Shown: positions 1 to 9,222 of the stretch, piece after piece
Layout of the letters: every line of letters starts with the position of its first letter
How positions within the stretch are numbered: position 1 is the stretch's first letter
Assembly (NCBI RefSeq): GCF_014203555.1
Contig: NZ_JACHJH010000002.1
Coordinates: 92,692-156,691 of the forward strand
Direction: 5' to 3'
Source of the DNA: Streptomyces olivoverticillatus
Lineage (GTDB): Bacteria; Actinomycetota; Actinomycetes; Streptomycetales; Streptomycetaceae
Length of the DNA stretch: 64,000 nt
The notes under the pieces: model-generated
What the model was told of the DNA's origin: nothing
Databases searched by the model: none
The model's input: only the letters and a program-made list of their open reading frames with translations
Translations under genes and position numbers: made by a program

Positions 1-576
1 GGCGAGCTGTGCACCGCGGCCGGAGCCACCCAGGTGGTGCCCGCCGAGGACGCCGCCGAGTCCGAGCTGCTGCTGCAGGCCCGCCGGATGGCGCTGCCCG
101 CGCTGGAACGGCTGCGGCCCGCCACCATGATCGACGACGTGTGCGTGCCCCGCGCACGGCTCGCCGCCATGCTCGACGGCACCGCCGCCATCGCCCGCCG
201 GCACGGCCTGACCATCGGCGTCTGCGCCCACGCGGGAGACGGCAACACCCACCCAGTCGTCTGCTTCGACCCCGCCGACCCCGACGAAGCGCGCCGCGCC
301 CGTGTCTCGTTCGACGAGATCATGGCGCTCGGCCTGGAGCTGGGCGGCACCATCACCGGCGAGCACGGGGTGGGCCTGCTCAAACGCGAGTGGCTGGCCA
401 AGGAGGCCGGGCCGGTGGCGATGGAGATGCAGCGCGGCATCAAGGCCGTCTTCGACCCGCTCGGCCTGCTCAACCCCGGCAAGGTGCTGGCCGCTTCGGA
501 CCCGGCGGAGCACACCCCCGGCGGCCCCGACGGTCACTCCATCGGGTTCCTCGCGCGCACGGAGGGCGAGCCCTGA
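1..576 (+). CDS. FAD-linked oxidase (glycolate/lactate dehydrogenase type), C-terminal part
   Basis: The window opens inside this gene; 191 codons are present before the TGA at 574-576. The visible part is the C-terminal substrate-side domain of GlcD-type FAD-linked oxidases: it has the conserved HAGDGNTHP motif, followed by the ITGEHGVGLLK motif and the LLNPGKVL ending typical of the family. These enzymes oxidise 2-hydroxyacids such as glycolate or D-lactate with FAD. The FAD-binding N-terminal half lies outside the window, so the substrate cannot be judged. It converges with the SsgA-like gene, with only four bases between the two stop codons. Confidence 0.85.
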   Translation, partial: GELCTAAGATQVVPAEDAAESELLLQARRMALPALERLRPATMIDDVCVPRARLAAMLDGTAAIARRHGLTIGVCAHAGDGNTHPVVCFDPADPDEARRARVSFDEIMALGLELGGTITGEHGVGLLKREWLAKEAGPVAMEMQRGIKAVFDPLGLLNPGKVLAASDPAEHTPGGPDGHSIGFLARTEGEP

Positions 577-580
577 GGGG

Positions 581-1000
581 CTACTGCGCCTCGGGCGTCA
601 GCAACTCCCGCAGCGACGTGTCCAGATCGAGCCGGTCGCGCTCCGCGCCGGGCGGCACCATCCGCATCGTCAGCTCCAGCCACCCCGACACCGCCGCGGC
701 CGGGAGGGTGACCAGCGCCTCGCCCAGTGGTGAGGACAGCGCCATGCACACCACCGCCCGGCCGCCGGTCCGGCCCGGCCAGACGCGCACATCGCCCTCC
801 CCGGCCGCCCGGAAGACCCCGGCCGCCAGCAACTCCCGGGCGAAGGTCCAGGTCACCGGCGATATCGAGTCGACGTGGAAGGTGATGCAGGCGGCGTACG
901 GATCCGCCGTGCGGTAGCTCAGCCGGGCCGGGACGGGCACCACGAGTTCCGGCGACAGCACCAGGCTCGCCTGCAGTTTTCGTTCCACCACGGTGTGCAT
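581..1000 (-). CDS. ssgG: SsgA-like sporulation/cell division protein (SsgG-like)
   Basis: A 139-residue protein of the SsgA-like (SALP) family, which is restricted to morphologically complex actinomycetes and controls septum placement and peptidoglycan processing during sporulation. The family signature is clear: TADPYA near residue 32, then WTFARELL, GDVRVWP, ALSSPLGEAL, and the LDTSL close to the C-terminus. The ATG at 1000-998 was chosen because a GAGAGG ribosome site precedes it by about 9 nt and the protein then has the usual SALP length. The assignment to SsgG rather than another SALP rests on the remembered neighbourhood (RDD, M6 peptidase, clpS, nag genes), so the symbol is less certain than the family. 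Confidence 0.75.
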   Translation of the reverse strand: MHTVVERKLQASLVLSPELVVPVPARLSYRTADPYAACITFHVDSISPVTWTFARELLAAGVFRAAGEGDVRVWPGRTGGRAVVCMALSSPLGEALVTLPAAAVSGWLELTMRMVPPGAERDRLDLDTSLRELLTPEAQ

Positions 1001-1246
1001 GAAATGCGCCTCTCTGATCTGTTCTTTCGGCGCGGGCCCTCGCTCGGCGCGGGCTCGCAGTGGTGGAGAGGGCGCAGGGCACGGATCATTACGCGACTTC
1101 ACGCCACCGATTCCGGAAAATTTCGGCGGGGTCGCAGTCGCACGTGTGAGTGGTCCGGGGGCGGGGAGGACCACAGAGGAGAGAGCGGTCTGGTAGACCT
1201 GATGGCTACCCCAGTACGGCCGAGCAGATACGGGACACCGGAGACC

Positions 1247-2596
1247 ATGAGCGCACCTACCTCGGGATCCGCCGACAATACCCCTCAAAACGGGTATTAC
1301 CCCGACCCGTCGATCCCCGGCTACATCCGTTACTGGAGCGGCACGGCCTGGGTGCCCGGCACGAGCCGTCCCGCGCCCGCCGAGGGCGAGCCGATGCCCG
1401 CGCCGCCCGCCTCGGTCTCCGCCCCCGCGCTGCCCGTGCTCGCCGCGCCCGTCCCGCCGACGCCCGAGCGGCAGGCGCGGCCCGCGGCGGCCGTGCAGTC
1501 CCCGGAGGAGACCGGCCCCGTCTTCCTGGACGAGGAGCCCGCTCCGGCCGCCGAGCCGGCTGCCGCCTGGCAGGCGGACGCAGGGCGGCAGGAGGGCTTC
1601 GGCGGCGAGAAGGACCGGCGCGTCTCCTGGGGCGGCCAGGCCCCGGCCGTCCCGGCGGCCCGCGACCCGCGGCTGCCGGACACCCCCGTGCCCGCGGCCA
1701 CGGCCGGCGCCGAGGCACAGACCGCCGAGGGCGCGCACCAGGGCACCCTGAACCTCCGCCCCAAGCCGCACGGTTCCGCCCCCGGCGGCCCGCCGGCCCC
1801 CCTGCCCATGCCCCCCGCCCAGGCGCAGGGGCGCGCCCAGAGCCCGGCGCGCGCGTCCGGCCCCGACCTGCCCGCGGCCGCCTCGCCCGCCCCGCAGGCC
1901 TGGCCCGAGCAGCGCACCCGGGAAGTCCCCGCCGAGGAGGGCGCCGCCGCCCTGCCCGTCCGGCGCGAGCAGCAGCAGCTCGCGCCCGCCCAAGTGGGCT
2001 GGGCCCAGCAGGTGCAGCAGCTCGCCCAGCAGCAGCCGGGCGGCGAGGGCGTGATGCCCTGGAAGCCGCCCGTCGACGACCCCTTCCTGCGGGCGGCGCA
2101 GGCGGAGGGCCGCCCCGCCTCGCTCGGCCGTCGGCTGGCCGCGCGGCTGCTGGACACGGCCGTCCTCGGCGCGGTCGTGGTGGCGGCCGCCGTGCCGCTG
2201 TGGAACAAGTCGGTCGAGCACATCGACGCCAAGATCGACCAGGCCAAGCAGTCCGGCCAGACCGTCACGGTCTGGCTGCTCGACGGCACCACCGGCGCCT
2301 ATCTGGCCATCGTGCTGGCCGTCCTCCTCGTCGGCGGCGTGCTCTACGAGGCGCTGCCCACGGCCAAGTGGGGGAGCACGCTGGGCAAGAAGCTCTTCGG
2401 GATCCGGGTGCTGGGCATCGAGTCGCACGACCTGACGCCGTTCGGGTCGGCGCTGCGCCGCTGGCTGGTGTACGGGGTGCTGGGGGTGCTGGCGGTGGGG
2501 GTGTTCAACGCCATGTGGTGCCTGTTCGACCGGCCCTGGAGGCAGTGCTGGCACGACAAGGCGGCCCGTACGTTCGTGGCGTCGGCGAAGGGCTGA
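1247..2596 (+). CDS. RDD family membrane protein with DUF2510-like N-terminus and long Pro/Ala linker
   Basis: A 449-residue protein in three parts. Residues about 16-39 form a DUF2510-like motif (YYPDP then YIRYWSGTAW) common in actinobacterial envelope proteins. A disordered linker rich in Pro, Ala, Gly and Gln runs to about residue 285. The C-terminus is an RDD domain, beginning GRRLAARLLDTAVL, with hydrophobic segments and the LGKKLFGIRVL motif. The ATG at 1247 follows GGAG by four bases; an in-frame ATG at 1202 is possible but has no good ribosome site. RDD proteins are integral membrane proteins; some are linked to ion transport, but no role can be assigned here. A second RDD gene follows 55 bp downstream. 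Confidence 0.8.
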   Translation: MSAPTSGSADNTPQNGYYPDPSIPGYIRYWSGTAWVPGTSRPAPAEGEPMPAPPASVSAPALPVLAAPVPPTPERQARPAAAVQSPEETGPVFLDEEPAPAAEPAAAWQADAGRQEGFGGEKDRRVSWGGQAPAVPAARDPRLPDTPVPAATAGAEAQTAEGAHQGTLNLRPKPHGSAPGGPPAPLPMPPAQAQGRAQSPARASGPDLPAAASPAPQAWPEQRTREVPAEEGAAALPVRREQQQLAPAQVGWAQQVQQLAQQQPGGEGVMPWKPPVDDPFLRAAQAEGRPASLGRRLAARLLDTAVLGAVVVAAAVPLWNKSVEHIDAKIDQAKQSGQTVTVWLLDGTTGAYLAIVLAVLLVGGVLYEALPTAKWGSTLGKKLFGIRVLGIESHDLTPFGSALRRWLVYGVLGVLAVGVFNAMWCLFDRPWRQCWHDKAARTFVASAKG

Positions 2597-2651
2597 CTCG
2601 AACGGCATACGGCCGGATGCGGGAAGCGGAGCGCTGGGTTCTACTCGGGCC

Positions 2652-3302
2652 ATGAGCACCGATCAACCGACGCCGGAGAACGACCCCTTCAAGAAGGGGC
2701 CGGAGCCCCCGCCCTATCCGGGGTCGGGGGCAGGGGCGGGCGGCCCGTACGGCGGCCCCGGTGGCCAGGGCGGGCCCTACGGCGGCGCCCCCGGCGGCGG
2801 GCCCTACGGCGGCGCCCCCGGCGGCGGCCCGTACGGCGGTGCCCCCGACCCGCTCGCGGGCATGCCGCCGCTGGCGAACCGGGGCAAGCGGCTGCTCGCG
2901 CGGATCATCGACGGGCTGCTGGTGGGCGTCCCCATCAGCGTGATCTTCTACGGTGCCACCTGGGGCAGCAACCCCTGGAACGACCAGGCCAAATCCACCA
3001 GCCTGTCGATCATCATCGCCGTCGTCTACTTCGTCTATGAGGGGCTGATGCTCACCTCGCGCGGGCAGACGGTGGGCAAGATGGCGATGCACATCCGCGT
3101 CGCCATGCTGGAGAACGGCGCGATCCCGGCGGGCAGGCCGGGCTGGACGCGCGCCGCGGTCTACAACCTGCCGGAGATCGTGCCGTGCTGCGGCTTCATC
3201 TTCTGGCTGGTCAACGTCCTGTGGTGCACCTGGGACGATCCCTACCACCAGTGCCTGCACGACAAGGCGGCGAAGACGGTGGTCGTCTCAACCGTGCAGT
3301 GA
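2652..3302 (+). CDS. RDD family membrane protein with Gly/Pro/Tyr repeats
   Basis: A 216-residue protein. Residues about 20-70 are a low-complexity stretch containing repeats of GGGPYGGAP. From about residue 73 an RDD domain follows (NRGKRLLARIIDGLLVG), with at least two membrane segments and the GQTVGKMAMHIRV motif. It ends with a paired-Cys PCCGFIF segment and the WDDPYHQCLHDKAAKTVVV tail shared with the RDD gene upstream. The start at 2652 gives a complete protein. Two RDD paralogues in tandem, both with low-complexity cytoplasmic N-termini, suggests an old duplication. Function unknown. Confidence 0.8.
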   Translation: MSTDQPTPENDPFKKGPEPPPYPGSGAGAGGPYGGPGGQGGPYGGAPGGGPYGGAPGGGPYGGAPDPLAGMPPLANRGKRLLARIIDGLLVGVPISVIFYGATWGSNPWNDQAKSTSLSIIIAVVYFVYEGLMLTSRGQTVGKMAMHIRVAMLENGAIPAGRPGWTRAAVYNLPEIVPCCGFIFWLVNVLWCTWDDPYHQCLHDKAAKTVVVSTVQ

Positions 3303-3551
3303 GTGCTCGCCGACCGCCGAGCCGGCATGGGCGGGGGTCCGCTGCCCGGCCGCCGGAGCGGCGGCGCGCCGCCCCGCCTTGCGCGGCAGGGGCGCGCTGT
3401 GCGCGACCAGCAGACCGAGGGCGAGTGCGGCCAGCGCAATGACGGCGACGCCCGCGCCCGACCGTGTCTGCGACAGCAGCAGCATCGCAAGGGTCGAGAA
3501 GACTACGGTGGCCGAGCCGTAAGCGATCTGTGCAGGGGTCGGACGCGGCAT
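3288..3551 (-). CDS. Small conserved membrane protein
   Basis: An 87-residue protein with two predicted membrane segments (residues about 10-27 and 33-50) and a basic, Ala/Pro-rich C-terminal tail. The ATG at 3551 is preceded by GAGGACGG at a suitable distance. It is convergent with the second RDD gene and overlaps its last 15 bases. I recognise the type as a streptomycete hypothetical membrane protein but know no function for it. Confidence 0.55.
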   Translation of the reverse strand: MPRPTPAQIAYGSATVVFSTLAMLLLSQTRSGAGVAVIALAALALGLLVAHSAPLPRKAGRRAAAPAAGQRTPAHAGSAVGEHSLHG

Positions 3552-3876
3552 GGCGGGACCGTCCTCAAGGCATCGACAGGGGCGTGGAGTCGGCTGGTTC
3601 GTACCGCACTCCGACTCTACGGTGCTCTCTGCCCTAGGGGAACTGGCGGTAAGCGTGACCTAACCCACGGTACCGGGAGCACAGGGAGCGCACGGGGTCG
3701 TCCGGGGGTCAGGATGTGCGACGGGCACGGGCGTTGACCCTGTCCGTGACGTCCGATATCGGCAAGTTAAAGGCTGCGTAACGTACTTGCTTGGCTGGGC
3801 ACAGTCAAGATCTGTCTTTTCCGGCGTCTCTCCGGTCAAATACCTCCACAGTTCTTACTGGGGAGGACACTCACAA
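3552..3876. other. Intergenic region upstream of the M6 peptidase
   Basis: 325 bp between divergent genes. It must hold the peptidase promoter and perhaps that of the small membrane protein. It contains an AT-richer patch near 3765-3850. The GGGGAGGA ribosome site at 3861-3868 belongs to the GTG start at 3877. I see no further gene, repeat or convincing operator. Confidence 0.4.
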
Positions 3877-6276
3877 GTGAACAGCAGCCAACGGAGGGTC
3901 GTCAGATCCGCCGCCGTGGCCACCGTGGCCGCCGCCCTGGGCGCGGCCGCCCTGACCACGGGGATCGCGCAGGCGGCGAGCCCGACCAGCTCGCCCGTCG
4001 TTCAGCGTCAGGACCCGGCACAGGCCGAGCGCGGCGTCGAGCACGACCTCAAGGGCCCGTTCAGCAAGCAGCAGGAAGCACAGCGCAAGTCCGCGCTGCA
4101 GCAGCTGATGTCGGGGAACGCCAAGACCGAGCAGCGGGACGGCTCGCAGGTCGTCCAGCTCGGCAAGGGCAAGTACGTCGAAATGGCCCGGCAGAAGACC
4201 GACAAGATCTTTACGATCCTGGTCGACTTCGGCGACAAGGTCGACGACACCACCATGTACGACCCGGACGGGCCCGACGGCCCCAAGCCGCCGGTGAAGA
4301 AGTACGGCGGCACGCCCGGCCCCGCGCACAACAAGATAGCCAAGCCGGACCGTGCCAAGGACAACAGCACGGCCTGGCAGCAGGACTTCGACCGCCAGCA
4401 CTACCAGGACCTCTACTTCTCGCACGACAAGAAGAAGGAGTCCCTCGCCAAGTACTACGAGAAGCAGTCCTCGGGCCGCTACTCGGTCGACGGCCAGGTC
4501 ACCGACTGGGTACGGGTGCCCTGGAACGAGGCCCGCTACGGCTCCAACTACTGCGGCTCCACCAACTGCCCCAGCGCCTGGGACCTGGTGCGCGACGCCG
4601 TCAACCAGTGGGTGAAGGACCAGAAGGCCGCGGGCCGCAGCGACGCCGACATCAAGGCGACGCTCGCCCAGTACGACCAGTGGGACCGCAACGACTACAA
4701 CCACAACGGCAACTTCAACGAGCCCGACGGTTACATCGACCACTTCCAGATCGTGCACGCCGGCGAGGACGAGTCCGCGGGCGGCGGCGCCCAGGGCAAG
4801 GACGCCCTCTGGGCCCACCGCTGGTACGCCTACGGCTCCGACGCCGGCAAGACCGGCCCCGCGAACAACAAGGCGGGCGGCACCGAGATCGGCGACACCG
4901 GCATCTGGGTCGGCGACTACACCATGCAGCCCGAGAACGGCGGCCTCGGCGTCTTCGCCCACGAGTACGGCCACGACCTGGGCCTGCCCGACGAGTACGA
5001 CACCACCGGCACCGGTGAGTCGTCCGTCGCCTTCTGGTCCCTGATGTCCTCCGGCTCCTGGCTCGGCACCGGCAAGGACACCATCGGCGACCTCCCCGGC
5101 GACATGAGCGCCTGGGACAAGCTCCAGCTCGGCTGGCTCAACTACGCCAAGGCCAAGGCCGCGACGAGGTCCACCCACAAGCTGGGCGTCGCCGAGTACA
5201 ACACCAAGGACAAGCAGGCGCTCGTCGTCGACCTGCCGGCCAAGAAGGTCACCACCGATGTGGTCAAGCCGGCCGAGGGCAGCAAGCAGTGGTGGTCCGG
5301 CCAGGGCGATGACCTGAAGAACACCCTCTCCAGGACGGTCGACCTCACCGGCAAGTCCAAGGCCTCCCTCGACCTTTCCGGCTGGTGGGACATCGAGGCC
5401 AACTACGACTTCCTCTACGCCGAGGTCTCCACGGACGGCGGCGCCAACTACACGCCCCTCGACGGCACCGCCGACGGCAAGCCGATCACCCGCGACGGCA
5501 GCGACAAGCCCGCCCTGACCGGCACTTCGGGCGCGTACAAGAAGCTGGCCTACTCGCTGGACGCCTACGCGGGCAAGAAGATCGACCTGCGCTTCCGCTA
5601 CGCCACCGACGGCGGCACCTCCGGCAAGGGCTTCACCGCCGACGCGATCTCGCTGACCGCCGACGGACAGACCCTCTTCACCGACAACGCCGAGGGTGAC
5701 GACAACGGCTGGACGTCCAAGGGCTTCTCGCGCATCGGCGCCTCCTTCACCAAGGAGTACCCGCAGTACTACATCGCCGAGAACCGTCAGTACGTCTCGT
5801 ACGACCAGACCCTGAAGGCCGGCCCGTACAACTTCGGCTGGAAGACGGCGAAGCCCACCTGGGTCGAGCACTACCCCTACCAGACCGGCCTGCTGATCTG
5901 GCAGTGGGACACCTCGCAGCCCGACAACAACGTCGGCGTGCACCCGGGCAGCGGCCGCATCCTGCCGATCGACGCCCACCCCAAGCCCGAGAAGTGGGCC
6001 GACGGCACCCTGATGCGCAACCGCTTCCAGGCCTACGACTCGCCCTTCAGCTGGTTCCCGGCGCAGGGCTACACCGTCCACTCCGACGGCGTGGCCGCCC
6101 ACGTCAAGGGCAAGCTCGGCGTCCCGGTCTTCGACGACCACAAGAACACCTACTACGACGCGTCCAACCCCACGGGCGGCGTCAAGATCAACGACACCAA
6201 CACCCGGATCAGGATCCTCTGGCAGGCCCCCGGCGGCTCCACGATGACGGTCCAGGTGGGCCCCTCCACCAAGTGA
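3877..6276 (+). CDS. Secreted immune inhibitor A-type metallopeptidase (M6 family)
   Basis: A 799-residue exported zinc protease. The GTG at 3877 lies 8 nt after a strong GGGGAGGA site and gives an N-terminus with two Arg, a hydrophobic core and an AQAA cleavage region near residue 28. A propeptide-like stretch follows, with KKYGG near residue 140. The catalytic HEYGHDLGLPDEYD motif (HExxH plus the downstream Asp/Glu characteristic of M6) starts near residue 361. The C-terminal half has the beta-rich segments found in InhA proteins. By family it degrades extracellular proteins after secretion. It is transcribed alone; a second, shorter M6-type gene lies at 61191. Confidence 0.9.
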   Translation: MNSSQRRVVRSAAVATVAAALGAAALTTGIAQAASPTSSPVVQRQDPAQAERGVEHDLKGPFSKQQEAQRKSALQQLMSGNAKTEQRDGSQVVQLGKGKYVEMARQKTDKIFTILVDFGDKVDDTTMYDPDGPDGPKPPVKKYGGTPGPAHNKIAKPDRAKDNSTAWQQDFDRQHYQDLYFSHDKKKESLAKYYEKQSSGRYSVDGQVTDWVRVPWNEARYGSNYCGSTNCPSAWDLVRDAVNQWVKDQKAAGRSDADIKATLAQYDQWDRNDYNHNGNFNEPDGYIDHFQIVHAGEDESAGGGAQGKDALWAHRWYAYGSDAGKTGPANNKAGGTEIGDTGIWVGDYTMQPENGGLGVFAHEYGHDLGLPDEYDTTGTGESSVAFWSLMSSGSWLGTGKDTIGDLPGDMSAWDKLQLGWLNYAKAKAATRSTHKLGVAEYNTKDKQALVVDLPAKKVTTDVVKPAEGSKQWWSGQGDDLKNTLSRTVDLTGKSKASLDLSGWWDIEANYDFLYAEVSTDGGANYTPLDGTADGKPITRDGSDKPALTGTSGAYKKLAYSLDAYAGKKIDLRFRYATDGGTSGKGFTADAISLTADGQTLFTDNAEGDDNGWTSKGFSRIGASFTKEYPQYYIAENRQYVSYDQTLKAGPYNFGWKTAKPTWVEHYPYQTGLLIWQWDTSQPDNNVGVHPGSGRILPIDAHPKPEKWADGTLMRNRFQAYDSPFSWFPAQGYTVHSDGVAAHVKGKLGVPVFDDHKNTYYDASNPTGGVKINDTNTRIRILWQAPGGSTMTVQVGPSTK

Positions 6277-6398
6277 CCCCCCGGTAATCCACAACACCGC
6301 AGGTCACCAGCGCCTCGGCCGTCGCCCCCTGGCGGGCGGCGGCCGTTCGCGTCGAGAATGCCAGGGGTGGACCCCAGGGCAAGGGAGGCGTGAGGCCG

Positions 6399-6728
6399 AT
6401 GGCAGGCGGTGGATTCGCGAGGCTCCCCGACGGCAGCGTGGTCGTGGCCCTGTCCCTGGCCGCCCCGCCCGGCGGCATACGCACCGGCACCCCCATACGC
6501 GTCCTGGTGCGCGCCGCCAACCGCCAGCGGGCCCTGACCCGGCTGCGCAACCTGGGCCTGCGCGCCGTCTACCTGCGCGGCAACACCGAGCCACCCACCC
6601 CGGACGAGATCAGCGCCGTCCTCTACCACCCCGAGGGCCTGCTCTGGCGCTCCGCGCCGCCCCAGGACACCGAGTCCTGGCACCCCATAGGCCGCCTGCT
6701 GCGCCGCAGCCCGGCAGGCGCCGCGTAA
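6399..6728 (+). CDS. Conserved hypothetical protein
   Basis: A 109-residue soluble, basic protein of unknown function. The ATG at 6399 follows GGGAGG at 6383-6388 by 10 nt; the earlier in-frame GTG at 6390 is only one base from that site and is less likely. No motif is recognisable; a central RVLVRAANRQRALTRLRNLG segment looks helical. It converges with the pncA-like gene 18 bp away. Confidence 0.5.
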   Translation: MAGGGFARLPDGSVVVALSLAAPPGGIRTGTPIRVLVRAANRQRALTRLRNLGLRAVYLRGNTEPPTPDEISAVLYHPEGLLWRSAPPQDTESWHPIGRLLRRSPAGAA

Positions 6729-6746
6729 CGGGCTCCCAGGCGGCCC

Positions 6747-7340
6747 TCAGCCGACCTGGACGACCGGTTTGCCGCTGAGCTCCACTCCCGCGTCCCGCAG
6801 CTCCTCCAGGGCCCGCTGCGTGGTGTGCGGGGCCACGCCCGCGGTGAGGTCCAGCAGGACGTGCGTGTCGAAGCCCGCCCGCGCCGCGTCCAGCGCGGTG
6901 GCCCGGACACAGTGGTCCGTGGCGATGCCGACCACGTCCACGACCGTCACCCCGCGCCCGCGCAGCCAGTCCGCGAGCGTCGTGCCGTTCTCGTCGGTGC
7001 CCTCGAAGCCGCTGTACGCGGCCGCGTAGGCGCCCTTGTCGAAGACGGCGTCGATCGCGCCCGAGGCGATGACCGGCGCGAAGTTCGGGTGGAAGCCGCT
7101 GCCCTCGGTCCCCGCCACGCAGTGCGGGGGCCAGGAGTGCTCGTAATCCGGGTGGGCGGAGAAGTGGTCCCCGGGGTCGATGTGGTGGTCGCGCGTCGCG
7201 ACGACGTGCGCGTACCCGGCGGGCGCATCGCCCACCAGGTCGGTTATGGCTGCGGCCACGTCGGCGCCGCCCGCCACCGCGAGGCTGCCGCCCTCGCAGA
7301 AGTCGTTCTGCACGTCGACGATGATCAGTGCACGGTTCAT
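6747..7340 (-). CDS. pncA: Nicotinamidase (isochorismatase family)
   Basis: A 197-residue cysteine hydrolase that deamidates nicotinamide to nicotinate in NAD salvage. The DVQNDFCEGGSL motif near the N-terminus carries the catalytic Asp; RDHHIDPGDHFS supplies metal ligands; GIATDHCVRATALDA near residue 140 carries the nucleophilic Cys and the cis-peptide region. Length and motif order match bacterial PncA. It lies 105 bp downstream of the nicotinate phosphoribosyltransferase gene on the same strand. The two enzymes catalyse consecutive steps, which supports the substrate call. Confidence 0.9.
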   Translation of the reverse strand: MNRALIIVDVQNDFCEGGSLAVAGGADVAAAITDLVGDAPAGYAHVVATRDHHIDPGDHFSAHPDYEHSWPPHCVAGTEGSGFHPNFAPVIASGAIDAVFDKGAYAAAYSGFEGTDENGTTLADWLRGRGVTVVDVVGIATDHCVRATALDAARAGFDTHVLLDLTAGVAPHTTQRALEELRDAGVELSGKPVVQVG

Positions 7341-7445
7341 GGTGCAGATCCTTTGCGGAAGGGCCTTCGGCCGCCAGTGCGGATCAACCCGACGTGACCG
7401 AGGGTAGTGATTCCCCCTGCGTAAGGGGAGGGGCACACGGAGGGC

Positions 7446-8774
7446 TCAGAGGTACTCGGTGGGCAGCACGGGCTCGCCCCGGGACAGCTGGGTCGCCGAC
7501 ATCGGCAGCTGCGCCCGCGCCGCCGCGTGCCGCTCCCGCGCCGCCGCCAGCGGCTCCCGGGCGACGGTCCCGCCGCCCCGCACCAGCTCCACCAGCAGCT
7601 GCCGGTCCGCCAGCTCCGCCGGGACCTCGCCGGTGCCCACGACCTCCGCCTCGGCCACCCCGGAGGCGTCGAGGCGGCGCGCGGCCCACTTGCGGCCGCC
7701 GATGGAGGTCTTGCCGCCCATCGACTTCTTGGCCACCGGCCGCAGCGGGGCGTCGGGGCCGGCCTCGTCCGCCCTGGCCACGAGCTTGTAGACCATCGAG
7801 CACGTGGGGTGCCCGCTGCCGGTCACCAGCTGGGTGCCCACCCCGTAAGCGTCCACGGGGGCGGCGGCCAGCGAGGCGATGGCGTACTCGTCGAGGTCGC
7901 TGGTGACCACGATCTTCGTCTCCTTGGCGCCCAGCTCGTCCAGCTGGCGGCGCACCCGGTGGGCGAGCAGCAGCAGGTCCCCCGAGTCGATGCGGACCGC
8001 GCCCAGGTCCGTCCCCGCGACCTCGACGGCGAGCCCGACGGCCTCGGCGACGTCGTAGGTGTCCACGAGCAGCGTCGTGCTCCCACCGAGCGAGTCGACC
8101 TGGGCGGTGAAGGCGTCCCGCTCGCTGTCGTGCAACAGGGTGAAGGCGTGCGCACTGGTGCCGACGGTCGGAATGTTGTAGCGGAACCCGGCCGCGAGGT
8201 CGGAGGTGGAGGAGAAGCCGCCCACGAAGGCGGAGCGGGCCGCGGCCACGGCCGCCAGCTCGTGGGTGCGCCGGGCGCCCATCTCGATCAGCGGCCGCTC
8301 GCCGGCCGCCACCGACATCCGCGAGGCCGCCGCGGCGACCGCCGAGTCGTGGTTGAGGATCGAGAGGATCACCGTCTCCAGCAGCACCGCCTCGGCGAAG
8401 GTGCCCTCCACCCGCATGATGGGCGAGCCCGGGAAGTACACCTCGCCCTCGGGGTAGCCCCAGATGTCGCCGCGGAAGCGGTAGTCGGCCAGCCAGGCCA
8501 GGGTGGGCTCGTCCACGATGCCGCGGTCGGCGAGGAAGTCCAGCACGCCGCTGTCGAAGCGGAAGTTCTCGACCGCGTCCAGGACCCGCCCGGTGCCCGC
8601 GACGACGCCGTAGCGGCGGCCCTCGGGCAGACGGCGGGTGAAGACCTCGAAGACCGCGCGGCGGTCGGCGGTTCCGCCCCGCAGCGCGGCCTGCAGCATC
8701 GTGAGTTCGTACCGGTCGGTGAAGAGCGCGGTCGACGGCACGTCCACCGGCAGTCCCAGGTCCGCAGTGTTCAT
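7446..8774 (-). CDS. pncB: Nicotinate phosphoribosyltransferase
   Basis: A 442-residue enzyme that joins nicotinate to PRPP, giving nicotinate mononucleotide for NAD synthesis. TDRYELTMLQAAL at the N-terminus is the family opening. VGTSAHAF contains the conserved His that is phosphorylated by ATP in this family, and the VRIDSGDLL and GVGTQLVTG motifs bind phosphate. KKSMGGKTSIGGRK is close to the C-terminus, as is usual. It is upstream of pncA on the same strand and divergent from clpS; the 136-bp gap must contain both promoters. Confidence 0.92.
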   Translation of the reverse strand: MNTADLGLPVDVPSTALFTDRYELTMLQAALRGGTADRRAVFEVFTRRLPEGRRYGVVAGTGRVLDAVENFRFDSGVLDFLADRGIVDEPTLAWLADYRFRGDIWGYPEGEVYFPGSPIMRVEGTFAEAVLLETVILSILNHDSAVAAAASRMSVAAGERPLIEMGARRTHELAAVAAARSAFVGGFSSTSDLAAGFRYNIPTVGTSAHAFTLLHDSERDAFTAQVDSLGGSTTLLVDTYDVAEAVGLAVEVAGTDLGAVRIDSGDLLLLAHRVRRQLDELGAKETKIVVTSDLDEYAIASLAAAPVDAYGVGTQLVTGSGHPTCSMVYKLVARADEAGPDAPLRPVAKKSMGGKTSIGGRKWAARRLDASGVAEAEVVGTGEVPAELADRQLLVELVRGGGTVAREPLAAARERHAAARAQLPMSATQLSRGEPVLPTEYL

Positions 8775-8910
8775 GCTGGGATGCTACCTCCAATACTCGT
8801 CAGAGTGACGATTTCTGGTACGGGGCGGTCCGGGGCAGTCCGGGATGCATCGGGCGCGCCGGGGCGAAAACGGGGACCCCTTTGTGCGCGGCGCCTTCGC
8901 GAGTGGCAGC

Positions 8911-9222
8911 ATGGGAAACGTGAGTGTTGCACCGGTCGAGATCGAACGACCCGAGACGGGTGAGTCGCCGTTCGCGGTGGCCGAACCCGATGTCCCATGG
9001 GTAACGCTGGTGCATAACGACCCCGTGAACCTCATGAGTTATGTGACGTATGTCTTCCAGGCGTACTTCGGCTACCCCAAGGACAAGGCGCACAAGCTGA
9101 TGCTCGACGTCCACCACAAGGGCCGCGCCACCGTCTCCAGCGGCAGCCGCGAGGAGATGGAGCGCGACGTGCAGGCGATGCACGGCTACGGGCTCTGGGC
9201 GACGCTGTCGCAGGACCGTTGA
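8911..9222 (+). CDS. clpS: ATP-dependent Clp protease adaptor ClpS
   Basis: A 103-residue adaptor that delivers N-degron substrates to a ClpP-associated AAA+ unfoldase. The core is unmistakable: [20 protein letters not shown], the loop that reads the substrate N-terminus, then the [20 protein letters not shown] helix. The start may be ATG 8911 or GTG 8920; both are in frame and neither has an ideal ribosome site, and I use the longer form. Its TGA overlaps the ATG of the DUF2017 gene (TGATG at 9220-9224), so the two are translationally coupled, a pairing conserved in actinobacteria. Confidence 0.93.
   Translation: MGNVSVAPVEIERPETGESPFAVAEPDVPWVTLVHNDPVNLMSYVTYVFQAYFGYPKDKAHKLMLDVHHKGRATVSSGSREEMERDVQAMHGYGLWATLSQDR

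Noticed and set aside
581..2659. 692-residue minus-strand frame covering the first RDD gene
   Set aside because: Only its last 139 residues match a known family (SsgA-like); the rest is antisense to the RDD gene with Arg/Gly-rich composition.
3871..6297. 808-residue open frame antisense to the M6 peptidase
   Set aside because: It is the complementary frame of a GC-rich gene with strong protease motifs; the translation is low-complexity Val/Gly/Leu-rich with no recognisable domain.
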